Origin: Paenibacillus azoreducens
Lineage (GTDB): Bacteria; Bacillota; Bacilli; Paenibacillales; Paenibacillaceae
Length of the DNA: 64,000 nucleotides
Assembly (NCBI RefSeq): GCF_021654775.1
Contig: NZ_AP025343.1
Location: 2,571,501-2,635,500, forward strand
Direction of reading: 5' to 3'
This document shows positions 9,296-19,416 of the stretch, piece by piece; positions within the stretch are counted from its first letter, which is position 1; every line of letters starts with the position of its first letter. The notes beneath the pieces are model-generated. The model worked only from the letters and a program-made list of their open reading frames with translations. It did not search any database and had not been told where the DNA came from. Made by a program: the position numbers and the translations under genes.

Positions 9296-9568
9296 ATGGG
9301 ACTTTCCCGTAAAATGGTTCAAGGTCCGATTCTTTTTTACCGTAAATATATTTCGCCGCTGAAGCCGCCAACCTGCAGGTTCTATCCGACATGTTCCGCG
9401 TATGCCATGGAAGCGGTTGAAGTGCATGGAGCGCTAAAAGGTTCCTGGCTCGCTGCCAAGCGAATAGCCAAATGCCAGCCGTTTCACCCGGGAGGGCTCG
9501 ACCCTGTTCCGCCCCGCAAGGAGAAACGCGATAAACGCCCGCAAGAAGGCAGCAGTCATCTGACTTGA
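9296..9568 (+). CDS. yidD: Membrane protein insertion efficiency factor YidD
   Basis: 90-residue YidD family protein that assists YidC-dependent membrane insertion, probably at the inner membrane face. The hallmark [19 protein letters not shown] and the [10 protein letters not shown] motif are intact. It starts one base after the zur stop codon, with GGGAG upstream, so the two are probably co-transcribed. Its stop codon overlaps the -35 box of the metG leader promoter. Confidence 0.95.
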   Translation: MGLSRKMVQGPILFYRKYISPLKPPTCRFYPTCSAYAMEAVEVHGALKGSWLAAKRIAKCQPFHPGGLDPVPPRKEKRDKRPQEGSSHLT

Positions 9569-9594
9569 CTTTAAGGCGAAAGGTTCAGTATATT
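9565..9594 (+). promoter_or_regulatory. Sigma-A promoter for the metG leader
   Basis: TTGACT (9565-9570), an 18-base spacer and TATATT (9589-9594), placed just before the T-box leader and overlapping the end of yidD. Confidence 0.6.
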
Positions 9595-9600
9595 AAGGGA

Positions 9601-9907
9601 TATATGATATGTCCAATGAACGGATGAGTAGGAGAACTTAAGCTTAGTACAGAGAGCCGGAAATGCTGAGAACCGGTCTAAGACGTTCACTGAAGATGGT
9701 CCCGGAGGAACTGCTTTTGAGCGATAAACCGATATGAAAGATGCAGTTCGGTTGACGTAAAGGAGCGGCGTGTTCCAGCGTTAATGGACGGTAACCGGCG
9801 CAAGCCGAAGGAACCGATGGAGCCTGTCTTCCGGGAGGAAGCGGGGAATTTGGGTGGTAACACGTGAGAGAACTCTCGTCCCATATGGGGCAGGGTTTTT
9901 TTGTCTT
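9601..9907 (+). ncRNA. T-box riboswitch leader, probably tRNA-Met responsive
   Basis: The 300-base leader has the conserved T-box segment TGGGTGGTAACACG (9851-9864). After it comes an attenuator hairpin (CTCTCGTCCC, ATAT loop, GGGGCAGGG, about 9874-9896) and a run of seven T residues. In stem I, AGTA near 9626-9629 and TGAAG before ATG (9696-9698) look like the specifier loop, making AUG the likely specifier codon. That agrees with methionyl-tRNA synthetase downstream. T-box RNAs read through the terminator when uncharged tRNA binds. A MITE-like repeat separates the attenuator from metG. Confidence 0.9.
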
Positions 9908-9910
9908 TTT

Positions 9911-10088
9911 AAGAGGTTGTTCAAAAAGTCCGCTTTTGATCACGAAGTGAATCAGGAAGCGGATTCGACATCGAATCTTGAATTCAGCCGGGCCTTCCGG
10001 TGCTCACGTACCCAGAACGTACGCTCCGCTCCTCAGTCCCTATCTTCATCCAATCTTCTCGGTGCTGAAAACCGACCTTTTTGAACAC
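9911..10088 (+). repeat. MITE-like repeat, copy B (complete)
   Basis: 178-base element running from AGAGGTTGTTCAAAAAG to CTTTTTGAACAC. The inner parts fold: a long arm with TCCGCTT/AAGCGGA, and a central CGTAC/GTACG hairpin whose 7-base loop differs between copies. It has no open reading frame of its own. It lies immediately after the metG T-box terminator and 62 bases before the metG start. With the T-box it fills the 582-base gap before metG. Confidence 0.85.
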
Positions 10089-10147
10089 TTATTTTAAGTT
10101 TCTGTGTTCCAGCAAAAAAATGGAAGTATTTTAGGAGGATGAACTGA

Positions 10148-12124
<1,977 letters not shown>

Positions 12125-12170
12125 ACCCGGGTTAGCTTGGTCTGAAAGAGGCCAAATATTGGAATAATAA

Positions 12171-12214
12171 AGATGGAGTACCTTTGTAACGTATAAGGTA
12201 TTCCGTCTTTTTTT
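12171..12214 (+). terminator. Terminator after metG
   Basis: A 14-bp imperfect stem (AGATGGAGTACCTT with AAGGTATTCCGTCT), a 10-base loop and seven T residues. Confidence 0.85.
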
Positions 12215-12246
12215 GATCGCGCCTGATTGAAGCGAAAATCAAGTAG

Positions 12247-12276
12247 TTGACAAATTTTCAATGCCCATTCTATAAT
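12247..12276 (+). promoter_or_regulatory. Sigma-A promoter of znuA
   Basis: Perfect consensus boxes: TTGACA (12247-12252), an 18-base spacer and TATAAT (12271-12276). A Zur-box-like palindrome begins six bases downstream, around the start of transcription. Confidence 0.85.
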
Positions 12277-12281
12277 TTATT

Positions 12282-12294
12282 AGTAAAAATTACG
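12282..12294 (+). promoter_or_regulatory. Zur operator candidate
   Basis: AGTAAAAATTACG matches the CGTAATNATTACG core of the Bacillus Zur box at all but two positions, and GATT follows as in the extended site. It lies just downstream of a perfect -10 box and 20 bases before the znuA start, where bound Zur would block transcription when zinc is plentiful. Confidence 0.75.
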
Positions 12295-12314
12295 ATTAAG
12301 GAAGGTTTCAAACA

Positions 12315-13274
12315 GTGAAAAAGAATTCATGGTTCCGGACCATACCGCTATGGGTCCTCGTCCTGCTGATGGGGATAGCCGCCGCAGGTTGCGGTCCGGA
12401 AAATCAGGCGAAAATCGTTGAAGGAAAGGTCAATGTCGTGACGACGTTTTATCCGATATATGAATTTGCCAAAGCAATCGGCGGAGATGATGCCAACGTC
12501 ATCAACCTGCTGCCTGCCGGCGTCGAACCTCATGACTGGACGCCTAAAAGCCAGGATATCGTAAACACGTCCAAAGCGCAGCTGTTTTTCTATAACGGCG
12601 CGGGATTGGAAGGTTGGGTTCCTCAATTTCTGAAAGGATTGAACCGCGACAGCAAGATAAAGGCGGTTGAAGTCAGTCAGGGAATCAAGCTGATTGAAGC
12701 GGATGAGGAAAAGGATCAGCATCATGAGGGTGAAGGGCCGCAAACGAGACATCATATTGATCCGCATACATGGGTTAGCCCTAAATCGGCTATGATCATG
12801 GCCGAAAATATGAAGGAAAGCTACATCGAGGCCGATCCTGCCCATAAAGAAGCATATACGAGCCGATATATGGATCTGAAAAAAAAGCTGGAAGAGCTGG
12901 ATGGAGAGTTCAGTTCCAAGCTGGCGGCAATGCCGCGCAAGGAGATCGTCGTGTCGCATGAAGCTTTTGGTTATATGGCCCGGGATTACGGGCTCACCCA
13001 ACATGCAATCATGGGGTTGTCTCCGGATGCCGAACCGCGGGCTCAGGACTTGCTGAACCTTTCCAAATTGGTGAAGGAAGAGGGCATTCATTATATCTTT
13101 TTCGAGGAATTGGTATCGGATCGCTTGGCCAAAACATTGGCATCGGAAACGGGTGCGGAAGTGTTGGTGTTGAACCCTGTTGAGGGGCTTACGGAGGAGC
13201 AGCTGAAGCAGGGAGATGATTATTTTTCGCTGATGCGCAAAAATTTGCAGAACCTGATATTGGCGCTGCAATAG
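12315..13274 (+). CDS. znuA: Zinc ABC transporter substrate-binding lipoprotein
   Basis: Cell-surface zinc receptor of 319 residues. The signal peptide ends in lipobox AAAGC, with the lipidated cysteine at C26. Family metal ligands appear in VEPHDWTP, in HHIDPHTWVSP and in VSHEAFGYMARDYG. A short histidine/acidic loop (DQHHEGEG ... RHH, near 135-148) is typical of zinc rather than manganese receptors. The start is a GTG at 12315 after AAGGAAGG. It heads a znuA-znuC-znuB order under a promoter with a Zur-box-like site, so zinc-repressed expression is expected. Confidence 0.93.
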   Translation: MKKNSWFRTIPLWVLVLLMGIAAAGCGPENQAKIVEGKVNVVTTFYPIYEFAKAIGGDDANVINLLPAGVEPHDWTPKSQDIVNTSKAQLFFYNGAGLEGWVPQFLKGLNRDSKIKAVEVSQGIKLIEADEEKDQHHEGEGPQTRHHIDPHTWVSPKSAMIMAENMKESYIEADPAHKEAYTSRYMDLKKKLEELDGEFSSKLAAMPRKEIVVSHEAFGYMARDYGLTQHAIMGLSPDAEPRAQDLLNLSKLVKEEGIHYIFFEELVSDRLAKTLASETGAEVLVLNPVEGLTEEQLKQGDDYFSLMRKNLQNLILALQ

Positions 13275-13351
13275 TCAATGGCAAAGTATTAGAACTCTAA
13301 TTTCCATATTGAGCTTGAGATAGGCAATTTTTAAGAAAGGGTGGGTGTCAC

Positions 13352-14104
13352 ATGTTTACGCCAAGCAGCGATGAATGTCATCAACCTGTGGTAGAGCTTG
13401 AACATATTTCTTTTTCCTACCGTGATCAACAGGTCATTTCAGATTTAAGTTTTGCCGTCAAGGAAAGGGATTTTGTCGGCATTATCGGTTCAAATGGTGC
13501 GGGTAAATCCACTTTGCTGCGGATGATTGTGGGATTGCTGCCTATGGCACAAGGAGAAATCAAGTTATTCGGCGAACCGATCCGGAAATTCAAGGACTGG
13601 GAACGGATTGGTTACGTCCCGCAAAAAAAAGCGTTTAATCCGCTTTTTCCGGCAACGGTAAGAGAGGTCGTATTATCAGGATTGTACAATAAGAAAAATC
13701 TGTTCCGCAGAGTCAGCAAAAGCCAGCAGCAGCAATGCGATGATGCGCTTGAGGTGATGGGCATCCAGTCGATCGCCGGCAAAAGGATCGGGGAGCTTTC
13801 GGGCGGGCAGCAGCAGCGGGCTTTTTTGGCCAGAGCGATGATCAATCATCCGGATCTGCTTATTTTGGATGAGCCTACCGTCGGGATTGACGCCAAAACC
13901 CAGGCCGATTTCTTCGAATTGATCACTCATATGCATCAGCATCATCACATGACGTTTCTGATGGTATCCCATGATATGTACATGATGGAAAATTACCTGG
14001 GTAAAGAGCCGAAGCAGTCGAGCGGCAGCATCCAATTCTACGTCCGCCATTCCCATGAAATACAAAATTGCGAAGTTCGCGATCTGCAGCATTCGCTGTC
14101 CTGA
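13352..14104 (+). CDS. znuC: Zinc ABC transporter ATP-binding protein
   Basis: 250-residue ATPase energising the zinc importer. Walker A is GSNGAGKST, the Q-loop region is GYVPQKKAFNPLFPATVREVV, the signature is LSGGQQQRAFLARA, Walker B is LLILDEPTVGID, and the switch histidine is in MVSHDMYMM. The start ATG at 13352 follows AAAGGGTGGG. It lies 77 bases after znuA with no terminator between, and 33 bases before the permease gene. The tail after residue 220 is divergent, as is common in this family. Confidence 0.93.
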   Translation: MFTPSSDECHQPVVELEHISFSYRDQQVISDLSFAVKERDFVGIIGSNGAGKSTLLRMIVGLLPMAQGEIKLFGEPIRKFKDWERIGYVPQKKAFNPLFPATVREVVLSGLYNKKNLFRRVSKSQQQQCDDALEVMGIQSIAGKRIGELSGGQQQRAFLARAMINHPDLLILDEPTVGIDAKTQADFFELITHMHQHHHMTFLMVSHDMYMMENYLGKEPKQSSGSIQFYVRHSHEIQNCEVRDLQHSLS

Positions 14105-14137
14105 TCCGGATATTTTTGCAAGAAGGAGTCGTTTTAT

Positions 14138-14947
14138 TTGGCTATCGATATTATGCTAAGTGATTTTTTTCAGCGGGCTTTGACCGGCGGTATTCTGATC
14201 GGGATCACTGCTCCGCTTATCGGTATTTTTTTGGTGCTCCGCAGATTGTCCATGATCGGGGACACGTTAGCGCATGTAACCATAGCTGGCGTAGCCCTGG
14301 GGTTCTTGATCGAGGTGTATCCGCTGGGTACCGGGCTTGTTTTCGCCGTACTTGCATCCTTTGCGATCGAAAAACTGCGGAAAGCCTATAAAAGTTACGC
14401 AGAGTTGTCCATCGCGATCATTATGTCCGGCGGAGTCGCGCTTGCCTCTTTGTTTTTTACACTCGGTATGGGTTACAATACAGATGTGATGAGTTATTTG
14501 TTCGGAAGCATTTATACGTTGGATACGCAGGATTTGTATGTGGTTGGAGCCGTTACGCTGGTTGTCGTCGTCGTGATTCTTTTGTTTTTCAAAGAGTTTT
14601 TTCTGCTCAGCTTTGAGGAAGATGCCGCGAGCGTCAATGGACTGCCTGTGCGACTGCTCAACATGCTGATAACCGTATTAACGGCGCTTGTCATCAGCAC
14701 GGCGATCAAAATTGTGGGGGCGCTGCTGGTTTCGGCTCTGCTGACCATTCCGGTTGCCATCAGTCTGCTGATTGCGAGAAGCTTCAAATCCTCCGTCATA
14801 TTATCCGTCGTCATTTCCGAAATTGCCGTCATTATCGGACTCGTCATCGCCGGCATTTGGAATTTGGCGCCAGGGGCAACGATCGTTCTTCTATTGATTG
14901 CACTGCTTATTTTGACCATGGCCGGCAAAAAAGGTTTTTCGATATAG
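14138..14947 (+). CDS. znuB: Zinc ABC transporter permease
   Basis: 269-residue integral membrane protein of the ABC-3 family with about eight membrane segments. The family pattern GDTLAHVTIAGVALGFL lies near the N-terminus. The TTG start at 14138 is placed by AAGGAG nine bases upstream; the first ATG in frame lies five codons further in. It follows znuC in the zinc operon and is followed 21 bases later by ccdA. Confidence 0.93.
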   Translation: MAIDIMLSDFFQRALTGGILIGITAPLIGIFLVLRRLSMIGDTLAHVTIAGVALGFLIEVYPLGTGLVFAVLASFAIEKLRKAYKSYAELSIAIIMSGGVALASLFFTLGMGYNTDVMSYLFGSIYTLDTQDLYVVGAVTLVVVVVILLFFKEFFLLSFEEDAASVNGLPVRLLNMLITVLTALVISTAIKIVGALLVSALLTIPVAISLLIARSFKSSVILSVVISEIAVIIGLVIAGIWNLAPGATIVLLLIALLILTMAGKKGFSI

Positions 14948-14968
14948 AACATTGTAGGAGGAACGGCA

Positions 14969-15682
14969 TTGTCAAACTTGAATATTGGGATCGCGTTTTT
15001 GGCGGGGCTGGCTTCCTTCATTTCTCCGTGCTGCCTGCCGCTGTATCCGTCGTATTTATCCTATATTACAGGCATGTCGGTACAGCAGCTCAAAACGGAG
15101 CAGAACAAACGGGAAGTCCGGTTCCGGACCATGACGCATACGCTCGCATTTATTTTAGGTTTTTCCGTCGTTTTTTACACGCTTGGCGTCAGCGCGGGTT
15201 TTTTGGGCAACTTTTTCTATAATAACCGCGATCTGATCCGCCAGCTATCCGCTATTTTGATTATTGTCATGGGACTGTTTCTGCTTGGCATATTCCAGCC
15301 TAAATTTCTGATGCGCGATTATAAGATGGACCTGAAATTCAAGCCTGCCGGATACATAGGATCTTTTATTTTCGGAATCGGTTTTTCTGCAGGATGGTCT
15401 CCTTGCGTCGGACCCATTCTCACCGCGATCATCGGACTTGCGGCAACGCAGCCCGGTTCGTGGTTTTCGCTGATTACGGCCTATACGCTGGGATTTGCCG
15501 TACCGTTTTTCGTTTTGGCTTTTTTTATCGGATCGACAAAGTGGATCGTAAAGTATTCGGGCCTCATGATGAAGATCGGCGGCGCATTGATGCTGCTGAT
15601 GGGCGTTCTGTTGTTTACGAACCAAATGACCAAAATTACGATCTGGCTGCAGATGATTACCCCGGATTGGCTGAAATTCTAA
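14969..15682 (+). CDS. ccdA: Cytochrome c biogenesis protein CcdA
   Basis: 237-residue membrane protein of six segments that carries reducing equivalents from cytoplasmic thioredoxin to extracytoplasmic thiol proteins, used in cytochrome c maturation and spore cortex formation. Two conserved redox cysteines are visible in FISPCCLPLYPSY and GWSPCVGPIL. The start is a TTG at 14969 behind TAGGAGGAACGGCA. It lies 21 bases after znuB, so it may be expressed with the zinc operon. A weak hairpin follows. Confidence 0.92.
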   Translation: MSNLNIGIAFLAGLASFISPCCLPLYPSYLSYITGMSVQQLKTEQNKREVRFRTMTHTLAFILGFSVVFYTLGVSAGFLGNFFYNNRDLIRQLSAILIIVMGLFLLGIFQPKFLMRDYKMDLKFKPAGYIGSFIFGIGFSAGWSPCVGPILTAIIGLAATQPGSWFSLITAYTLGFAVPFFVLAFFIGSTKWIVKYSGLMMKIGGALMLLMGVLLFTNQMTKITIWLQMITPDWLKF

Positions 15683-15722
15683 GTGAAGTAATCGATTGCA
15701 GCCGATGGAAAATGCTCAAAAA

Positions 15723-15760
15723 TACGCTCTGTGCTAAATTCGCGCAGGGCGTAATTTCTT
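15723..15760 (+). terminator. Probable weak terminator after ccdA
   Basis: TACGCTCTGTGC pairs with GCGCAGGGCGTA (12 bp with two G-U pairs) over a 7-base loop. Only a short T-rich tail (ATTTCTT) follows, so termination may be partial. Confidence 0.5.
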
Positions 15761-15912
15761 CGATATTGGCGTAGACACGCACATACGGCATGGCCCCGAG
15801 CGTAGTTTAAAGATAACCATAATGGAAATGACCCATGCAGCTGGCAGAGACCGGAATGGCGTAATGAAGCATTTGAGGCAAGCGTGGAAATAAGGCGGTT
15901 TCTCGGCAGGAC

Positions 15913-15942
15913 TTGCCAAGTCCTTACGGAAACATGTATCAT
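15913..15942 (+). promoter_or_regulatory. Candidate mntR promoter
   Basis: TTGCCA (15913-15918), an 18-base spacer and TATCAT (15937-15942) preceded by TG as in an extended -10 element. It is 58 bases before the mntR start. No MntR box was recognised. Confidence 0.4.
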
Positions 15943-16000
15943 TACAAGAGCAGGATTTTTTTTATGATTGATTGCTTAAAAAGAGAAAAGAGGGAAGCAG

Positions 16001-16426
16001 ATGCCAACGCCGAGCATGGAAGATTATTTGGAGCGCATCTACAAGCTGATTGATGAAAAGGGGTATGCTCGCGTCTCGGATATTGCCGAAGGCCTTGAGG
16101 TTCATCCTTCATCCGTCACCAAAATGATTCAAAAGCTGGATAAGGATGAATACTTGATTTATGAGAAATACCGCGGACTTGTCTTGACCAGCAAAGGCAA
16201 AAAAGTGGGTAAACGTTTAGTGGACCGCCATCAACTTTTGGAAGAGTTTTTGACGATGATCGGTGTATCCGATGAGCATATCTATACGGACGTGGAAGGA
16301 ATCGAGCATCATTTGAGCTGGGATTCCATCACGCATATCGAAACGCTTGTGGAATATTTCCGCCGGGATGAACAGCGTCTTCAGGAATTGCGGAGCATTC
16401 ACAATGAACTAGTGGGAGATTCGTAA
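16001..16426 (+). CDS. mntR: Manganese-dependent transcriptional regulator MntR
   Basis: DtxR/MntR family repressor of manganese uptake genes, 141 residues against 142 in B. subtilis. The winged helix occupies about 1-70 and the dimerisation domain 71-141. Ligands for the binuclear manganese site are at the expected places: D8 and E11 in [10 protein letters not shown]77 in DRHQ, and the EGIEHHLS segment holding the later Glu and His ligands. The start ATG follows GAGGGAAGC. It is transcribed alone and followed by two terminators. No manganese transporter gene is in the window. Confidence 0.95.
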   Translation: MPTPSMEDYLERIYKLIDEKGYARVSDIAEGLEVHPSSVTKMIQKLDKDEYLIYEKYRGLVLTSKGKKVGKRLVDRHQLLEEFLTMIGVSDEHIYTDVEGIEHHLSWDSITHIETLVEYFRRDEQRLQELRSIHNELVGDS

Positions 16427-16446
16427 ATCAGGCATTTGTCCCTTCC

Positions 16447-16473
16447 CAAAGAGACGGATGCCTCTTTGTTTTT
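16447..16473 (+). terminator. Terminator after mntR
   Basis: CAAAGAG pairs with CTCTTTG over an 8-base loop and is followed by TTTTT. Confidence 0.75.
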
Positions 16474-16503
16474 AATGAGAACTGATCGAAATAGTGCGGC
16501 AAG

Positions 16504-16530
16504 GACACCGGCCATTCCGGTGTTTCTCTT
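16504..16530 (+). terminator. Second terminator-like hairpin after mntR
   Basis: ACACCGG and CCGGTGT enclose CCATT and are followed by the T-rich tail TTCTCTT. It lies 36 bases before the next coding start and may also act as a leader hairpin. Confidence 0.5.
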
Positions 16531-16565
16531 GCTCGTAAATCTATCAAGTCTGGAGGATTACTAGA

Positions 16566-18212
16566 ATGAGGTATTGGAAGTTTCAAAAGTGGATGATTCT
16601 GGCGCTTGTCTTGATTTTATTGCTGCCTGTGACCGGCCGCTCTGTTCAAGCGCAATCAACAAAACGCTCCATCAGCATCACGTTGGATGGAAATTCAATC
16701 AACAGTGACGTATCCCCGTATATCATACCGGGAGTTGATGTTACGATGGTGCCTCTTGCCGTGATTAGCCAGGGATTAGGGGCATTTGTGAACTGGAACC
16801 ATACGGAAAAAACCGTCGTGATTCAGCAGAACGGTTCGACGATGTCCCTCACCAAAGGGAAGAAGACCGCTTTGGTTAACGGAAACAATGTCGATTTGGA
16901 TGCATCCGTCGAAATCAAAAACGGCAGAACGATGGTGCCTCTGCGTTTTGTAGGTGAGAACCTGGGCCTTCAGGTAAACTGGAATCAAGCGGAGCAAAGC
17001 ATCGTGATGTATTCCGGCCAATACATACCTAACCGTCCCGACCCGGTAGAGCCGAACCAACCTAATCAACCGAATCAGCCGCAACAACCTAATCCCGGCC
17101 AAGGAAATGGACAGCAGACACAAGGTCTGCATGGCGCCTGGATTTCTACCGTAGCGAATCTGGATTGGCCCACAACGAAATCCGTGGGGAAAGAGGAACA
17201 GCAGAAACAGGAATTTACCGCGATGCTGGACAAGCTGCAAACCATCGGCATTAATGCCGTTTACGTGCAAGTACGTCCTGCAGGCGATGCGTTCTACCCT
17301 TCGCAGCTCGTGCCTTGGTCCAAATATTTGACCGGTACGCAAGGCAAAGATCCGGGTTATGACCCGCTGCAGTTCATGATTGATGAAGCCCATAAGCGGG
17401 GAATGCAATTCCATGCCTGGTTTAACCCGTTCCGGGCCAGCATGGATACCGCTACAAGCAAATTGGCTGCTAATCATGTCGCCATCGAACATCCGGATTG
17501 GATCGTACCGGCGAATAATCAGCTGATCATCAATCCGGGAATTCCGGAAGCACGCCAGCATATTATCGATGTCGTGATGGAAGTCGTGAACAAATATAAT
17601 ATTGACGGCGTTCATTTGGATGATTATTTCTATCCGACCAGCGGTACTTTTAATGACGACGCCACTTATAAAACCTACAACTCGTCAGGCCTTTCCAAAG
17701 ATAATTGGCGCCGCGACAACATTAACCGGTTTGTGCAGCAGCTCGGCCAGTCGATACATGCAGCGAAGCCGTCCGCACAATTTGGCATCAGCCCATTTGG
17801 CGTATGGCGCAATAAAGCAAACGATTCAACGGGATCGGATACAAAAGCCGGCATTACGGCATATGATTCCTATTTCGCGGATGTCAGAACATGGATTCAA
17901 AATCATTGGATCGATTATGTAGCGCCGCAAATTTATTGGAGCATGTCCTTTAAAAATGCGCAATACGATAAGCTTGTCGATTGGTGGGTAAACGAAGTCA
18001 AAGGTACGGGTGTCAATCTGTATATCGGCCAGGCTGCCTACAAGCTTGGAACGTCGGAAGCGGGCTGGCAGAGCTCGCAAGAAATCATCAATCAATTACA
18101 GTACAACACCCAATATCCGGAAGTAAAAGGCAACATTTTCTTCAGAGCTGGCAATCTGATAAATAACCCGCTCGGACTTGTTCAGGCGCTTGCCGCATAT
18201 TATCAACAATAA
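16566..18212 (+). CDS. Secreted GHL10-family glycosidase with stalk domain
   Basis: 548-residue exported protein. A signal peptide (about 1-30, ending near VQAQS) is followed by a copper-amine-oxidase-N-type domain (about 35-155) with VPLAVISQGLGA and MVPLRFVGENLGL repeats. A Pro/Asn/Gln linker lies at about 158-180. The catalytic region from about 183 belongs to glycoside-hydrolase-like family 10 (YngK type), with LHGAWISTVANLDWP, VQVRPAGDAFYPS, FHAWFNPFR and GVHLDDYFYP as marks. It probably acts on cell-wall or extracellular glycans. GGAGGATTACTAGA precedes the ATG. It appears monocistronic, ending near a truncated MITE-like repeat. Confidence 0.92.
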   Translation: MRYWKFQKWMILALVLILLLPVTGRSVQAQSTKRSISITLDGNSINSDVSPYIIPGVDVTMVPLAVISQGLGAFVNWNHTEKTVVIQQNGSTMSLTKGKKTALVNGNNVDLDASVEIKNGRTMVPLRFVGENLGLQVNWNQAEQSIVMYSGQYIPNRPDPVEPNQPNQPNQPQQPNPGQGNGQQTQGLHGAWISTVANLDWPTTKSVGKEEQQKQEFTAMLDKLQTIGINAVYVQVRPAGDAFYPSQLVPWSKYLTGTQGKDPGYDPLQFMIDEAHKRGMQFHAWFNPFRASMDTATSKLAANHVAIEHPDWIVPANNQLIINPGIPEARQHIIDVVMEVVNKYNIDGVHLDDYFYPTSGTFNDDATYKTYNSSGLSKDNWRRDNINRFVQQLGQSIHAAKPSAQFGISPFGVWRNKANDSTGSDTKAGITAYDSYFADVRTWIQNHWIDYVAPQIYWSMSFKNAQYDKLVDWWVNEVKGTGVNLYIGQAAYKLGTSEAGWQSSQEIINQLQYNTQYPEVKGNIFFRAGNLINNPLGLVQALAAYYQQ

Positions 18213-18226
18213 ATAACCTTATAACT

Positions 18227-18371
18227 GTCGGTTTTCAGCACCGAGAAGATTGGATGAAGTTAGGGACTGAGGAGCGGAGCGTACTTTTGGTACGTGAGCA
18301 CCGTAAGGCCCGGCTGAATTCAAGTTTCGATGCCGTGTCCGCTTCCTGATTCACTTCGTGATCAAAAGCGA
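18227..18371 (-). repeat. MITE-like repeat, copy C (both tips missing)
   Basis: 145 bases matching the interior of the repeat seen complete at 9911 and 43553, in reverse orientation. It lacks the terminal TTCAAAAAG arms on both sides. The central hairpin is kept with a changed loop (CGTAC, TTTTG, GTACG). It occupies most of the gap between the GHL10 gene and the patatin gene. Confidence 0.85.
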
Positions 18372-18386
18372 TCTGTCATGAATCGA

Positions 18387-18433
18387 CCCCCGTTCTCATA
18401 GATTATGTTGAATACATGAGGACGGGGGTTTTC
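18387..18433 (+). terminator. Hairpin directly before the patatin gene
   Basis: CCCCCGTTCTCAT (18387-18399) pairs with ATGAGGACGGGGG (18416-18428), 13 bp with one G-U pair, followed by TTTTCC. It may terminate the upstream GHL10 transcript. Its 3' strand is also the only Shine-Dalgarno-like sequence for the patatin gene, seven bases before that ATG. Confidence 0.6.
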
Positions 18434-18435
18434 CT

Positions 18436-19350
18436 ATGCTCATTAATGCGGTTTTCGAGGGCGGTGGCGTTAAAGGCATCTCGCTTGCGGGGGCGGTTAA
18501 GGCGGCGGAAGATTCGGGAGTCGTTTTTAACCGTGTAGCGGGCACCTCTTCGGGTTCGATTGTGGCTGCGCTGCTTGCGGCCGGATTCACGGCAGATGAA
18601 ATGAGCGAAATCGTCAAGGCGACTCCTTATGCTTCTTTTTTGTACAGAGCTCCCATTTTCAATATAAAAATTATCGGACCCGCGATACGGCTGTGGATCA
18701 AAAAAGGGCTCTATTCCGGAGAAGCGCTGGAATATTGGATCTATAACATTTTAAAATCAAAGGGAATACGGACTTTCTCGGATATTCCTCCAGGCAAGCT
18801 GATGATTATCGCTTCGGATATTACGAATGGAAAAATCCTAGTACTTCCTGATGATTTGATCAAGCTGGGAATGAATCCGGCAACTTTCGAGGTGTCCAAG
18901 GCCGTCCGCATGAGTACGAGCATACCGTACTTCTTCGATCCGGTGATTTTAAGGATGTGCGGACAGGCGGCCCGCGGGAAATCTTTTAAAGATCAATTTG
19001 TATATGTTGTCGATGGCGGACTTCTCAGCAATTTCCCGCTATGGCTGTTTGACGTCCCGCCAGGCCAACCGCAGCTGCAAACCATCGGATTCCAAATGGT
19101 CGGGCGAACCACCGGCAGACCACATATCATCAGAGGGCCGATCAGCATGCTGACGGCGATGTTCGAGACGATGCTTTCCGCCCATGATGAAAGATACATC
19201 GAGCAGGTAAACCGGTTCAGGACGATCAAAATCCCGACGCTAGGCGTAGGGACGACCCAATTCCAAATATCACCGGATAAAATCACAGAGTTGTATGAAT
19301 CCGGCGTAAATGCAGGTAAGAAATTTTTTAGGAATTGGAAGCCGTCGTGA
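18436..19350 (+). CDS. Patatin-like phospholipase
   Basis: 304-residue serine acyl hydrolase, probably cytoplasmic or membrane-associated, expected to release fatty acids from glycerolipids. The family parts are all visible: oxyanion motif EGGGVKG (8-14), nucleophile elbow GTSSGS with the serine near 37-38, and DGG in VVDGGLLSNFP, giving a Ser-Asp dyad. No signal peptide. The only ribosome-binding-like sequence (GGGGG) lies in the 3' arm of a 13-bp hairpin that ends seven bases before the ATG, so translation may be limited by RNA folding. Confidence 0.9.
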   Translation: MLINAVFEGGGVKGISLAGAVKAAEDSGVVFNRVAGTSSGSIVAALLAAGFTADEMSEIVKATPYASFLYRAPIFNIKIIGPAIRLWIKKGLYSGEALEYWIYNILKSKGIRTFSDIPPGKLMIIASDITNGKILVLPDDLIKLGMNPATFEVSKAVRMSTSIPYFFDPVILRMCGQAARGKSFKDQFVYVVDGGLLSNFPLWLFDVPPGQPQLQTIGFQMVGRTTGRPHIIRGPISMLTAMFETMLSAHDERYIEQVNRFRTIKIPTLGVGTTQFQISPDKITELYESGVNAGKKFFRNWKPS

Positions 19351-19416
19351 TATCGGCGTCATGAAGCCGGGAATGAGTGGTTTTATTCGTGCGGCTAAAC
19401 CCGTTTTCATCGGCGC

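Larger units (their letters stand above)
15683..16000. other. Gene-free stretch between ccdA and mntR
   Basis: 318 bases with no credible gene. It holds the hairpin at 15723-15760 and an mntR promoter candidate at its right end; nothing recognisable lies between about 15765 and 15910. Confidence 0.6.
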
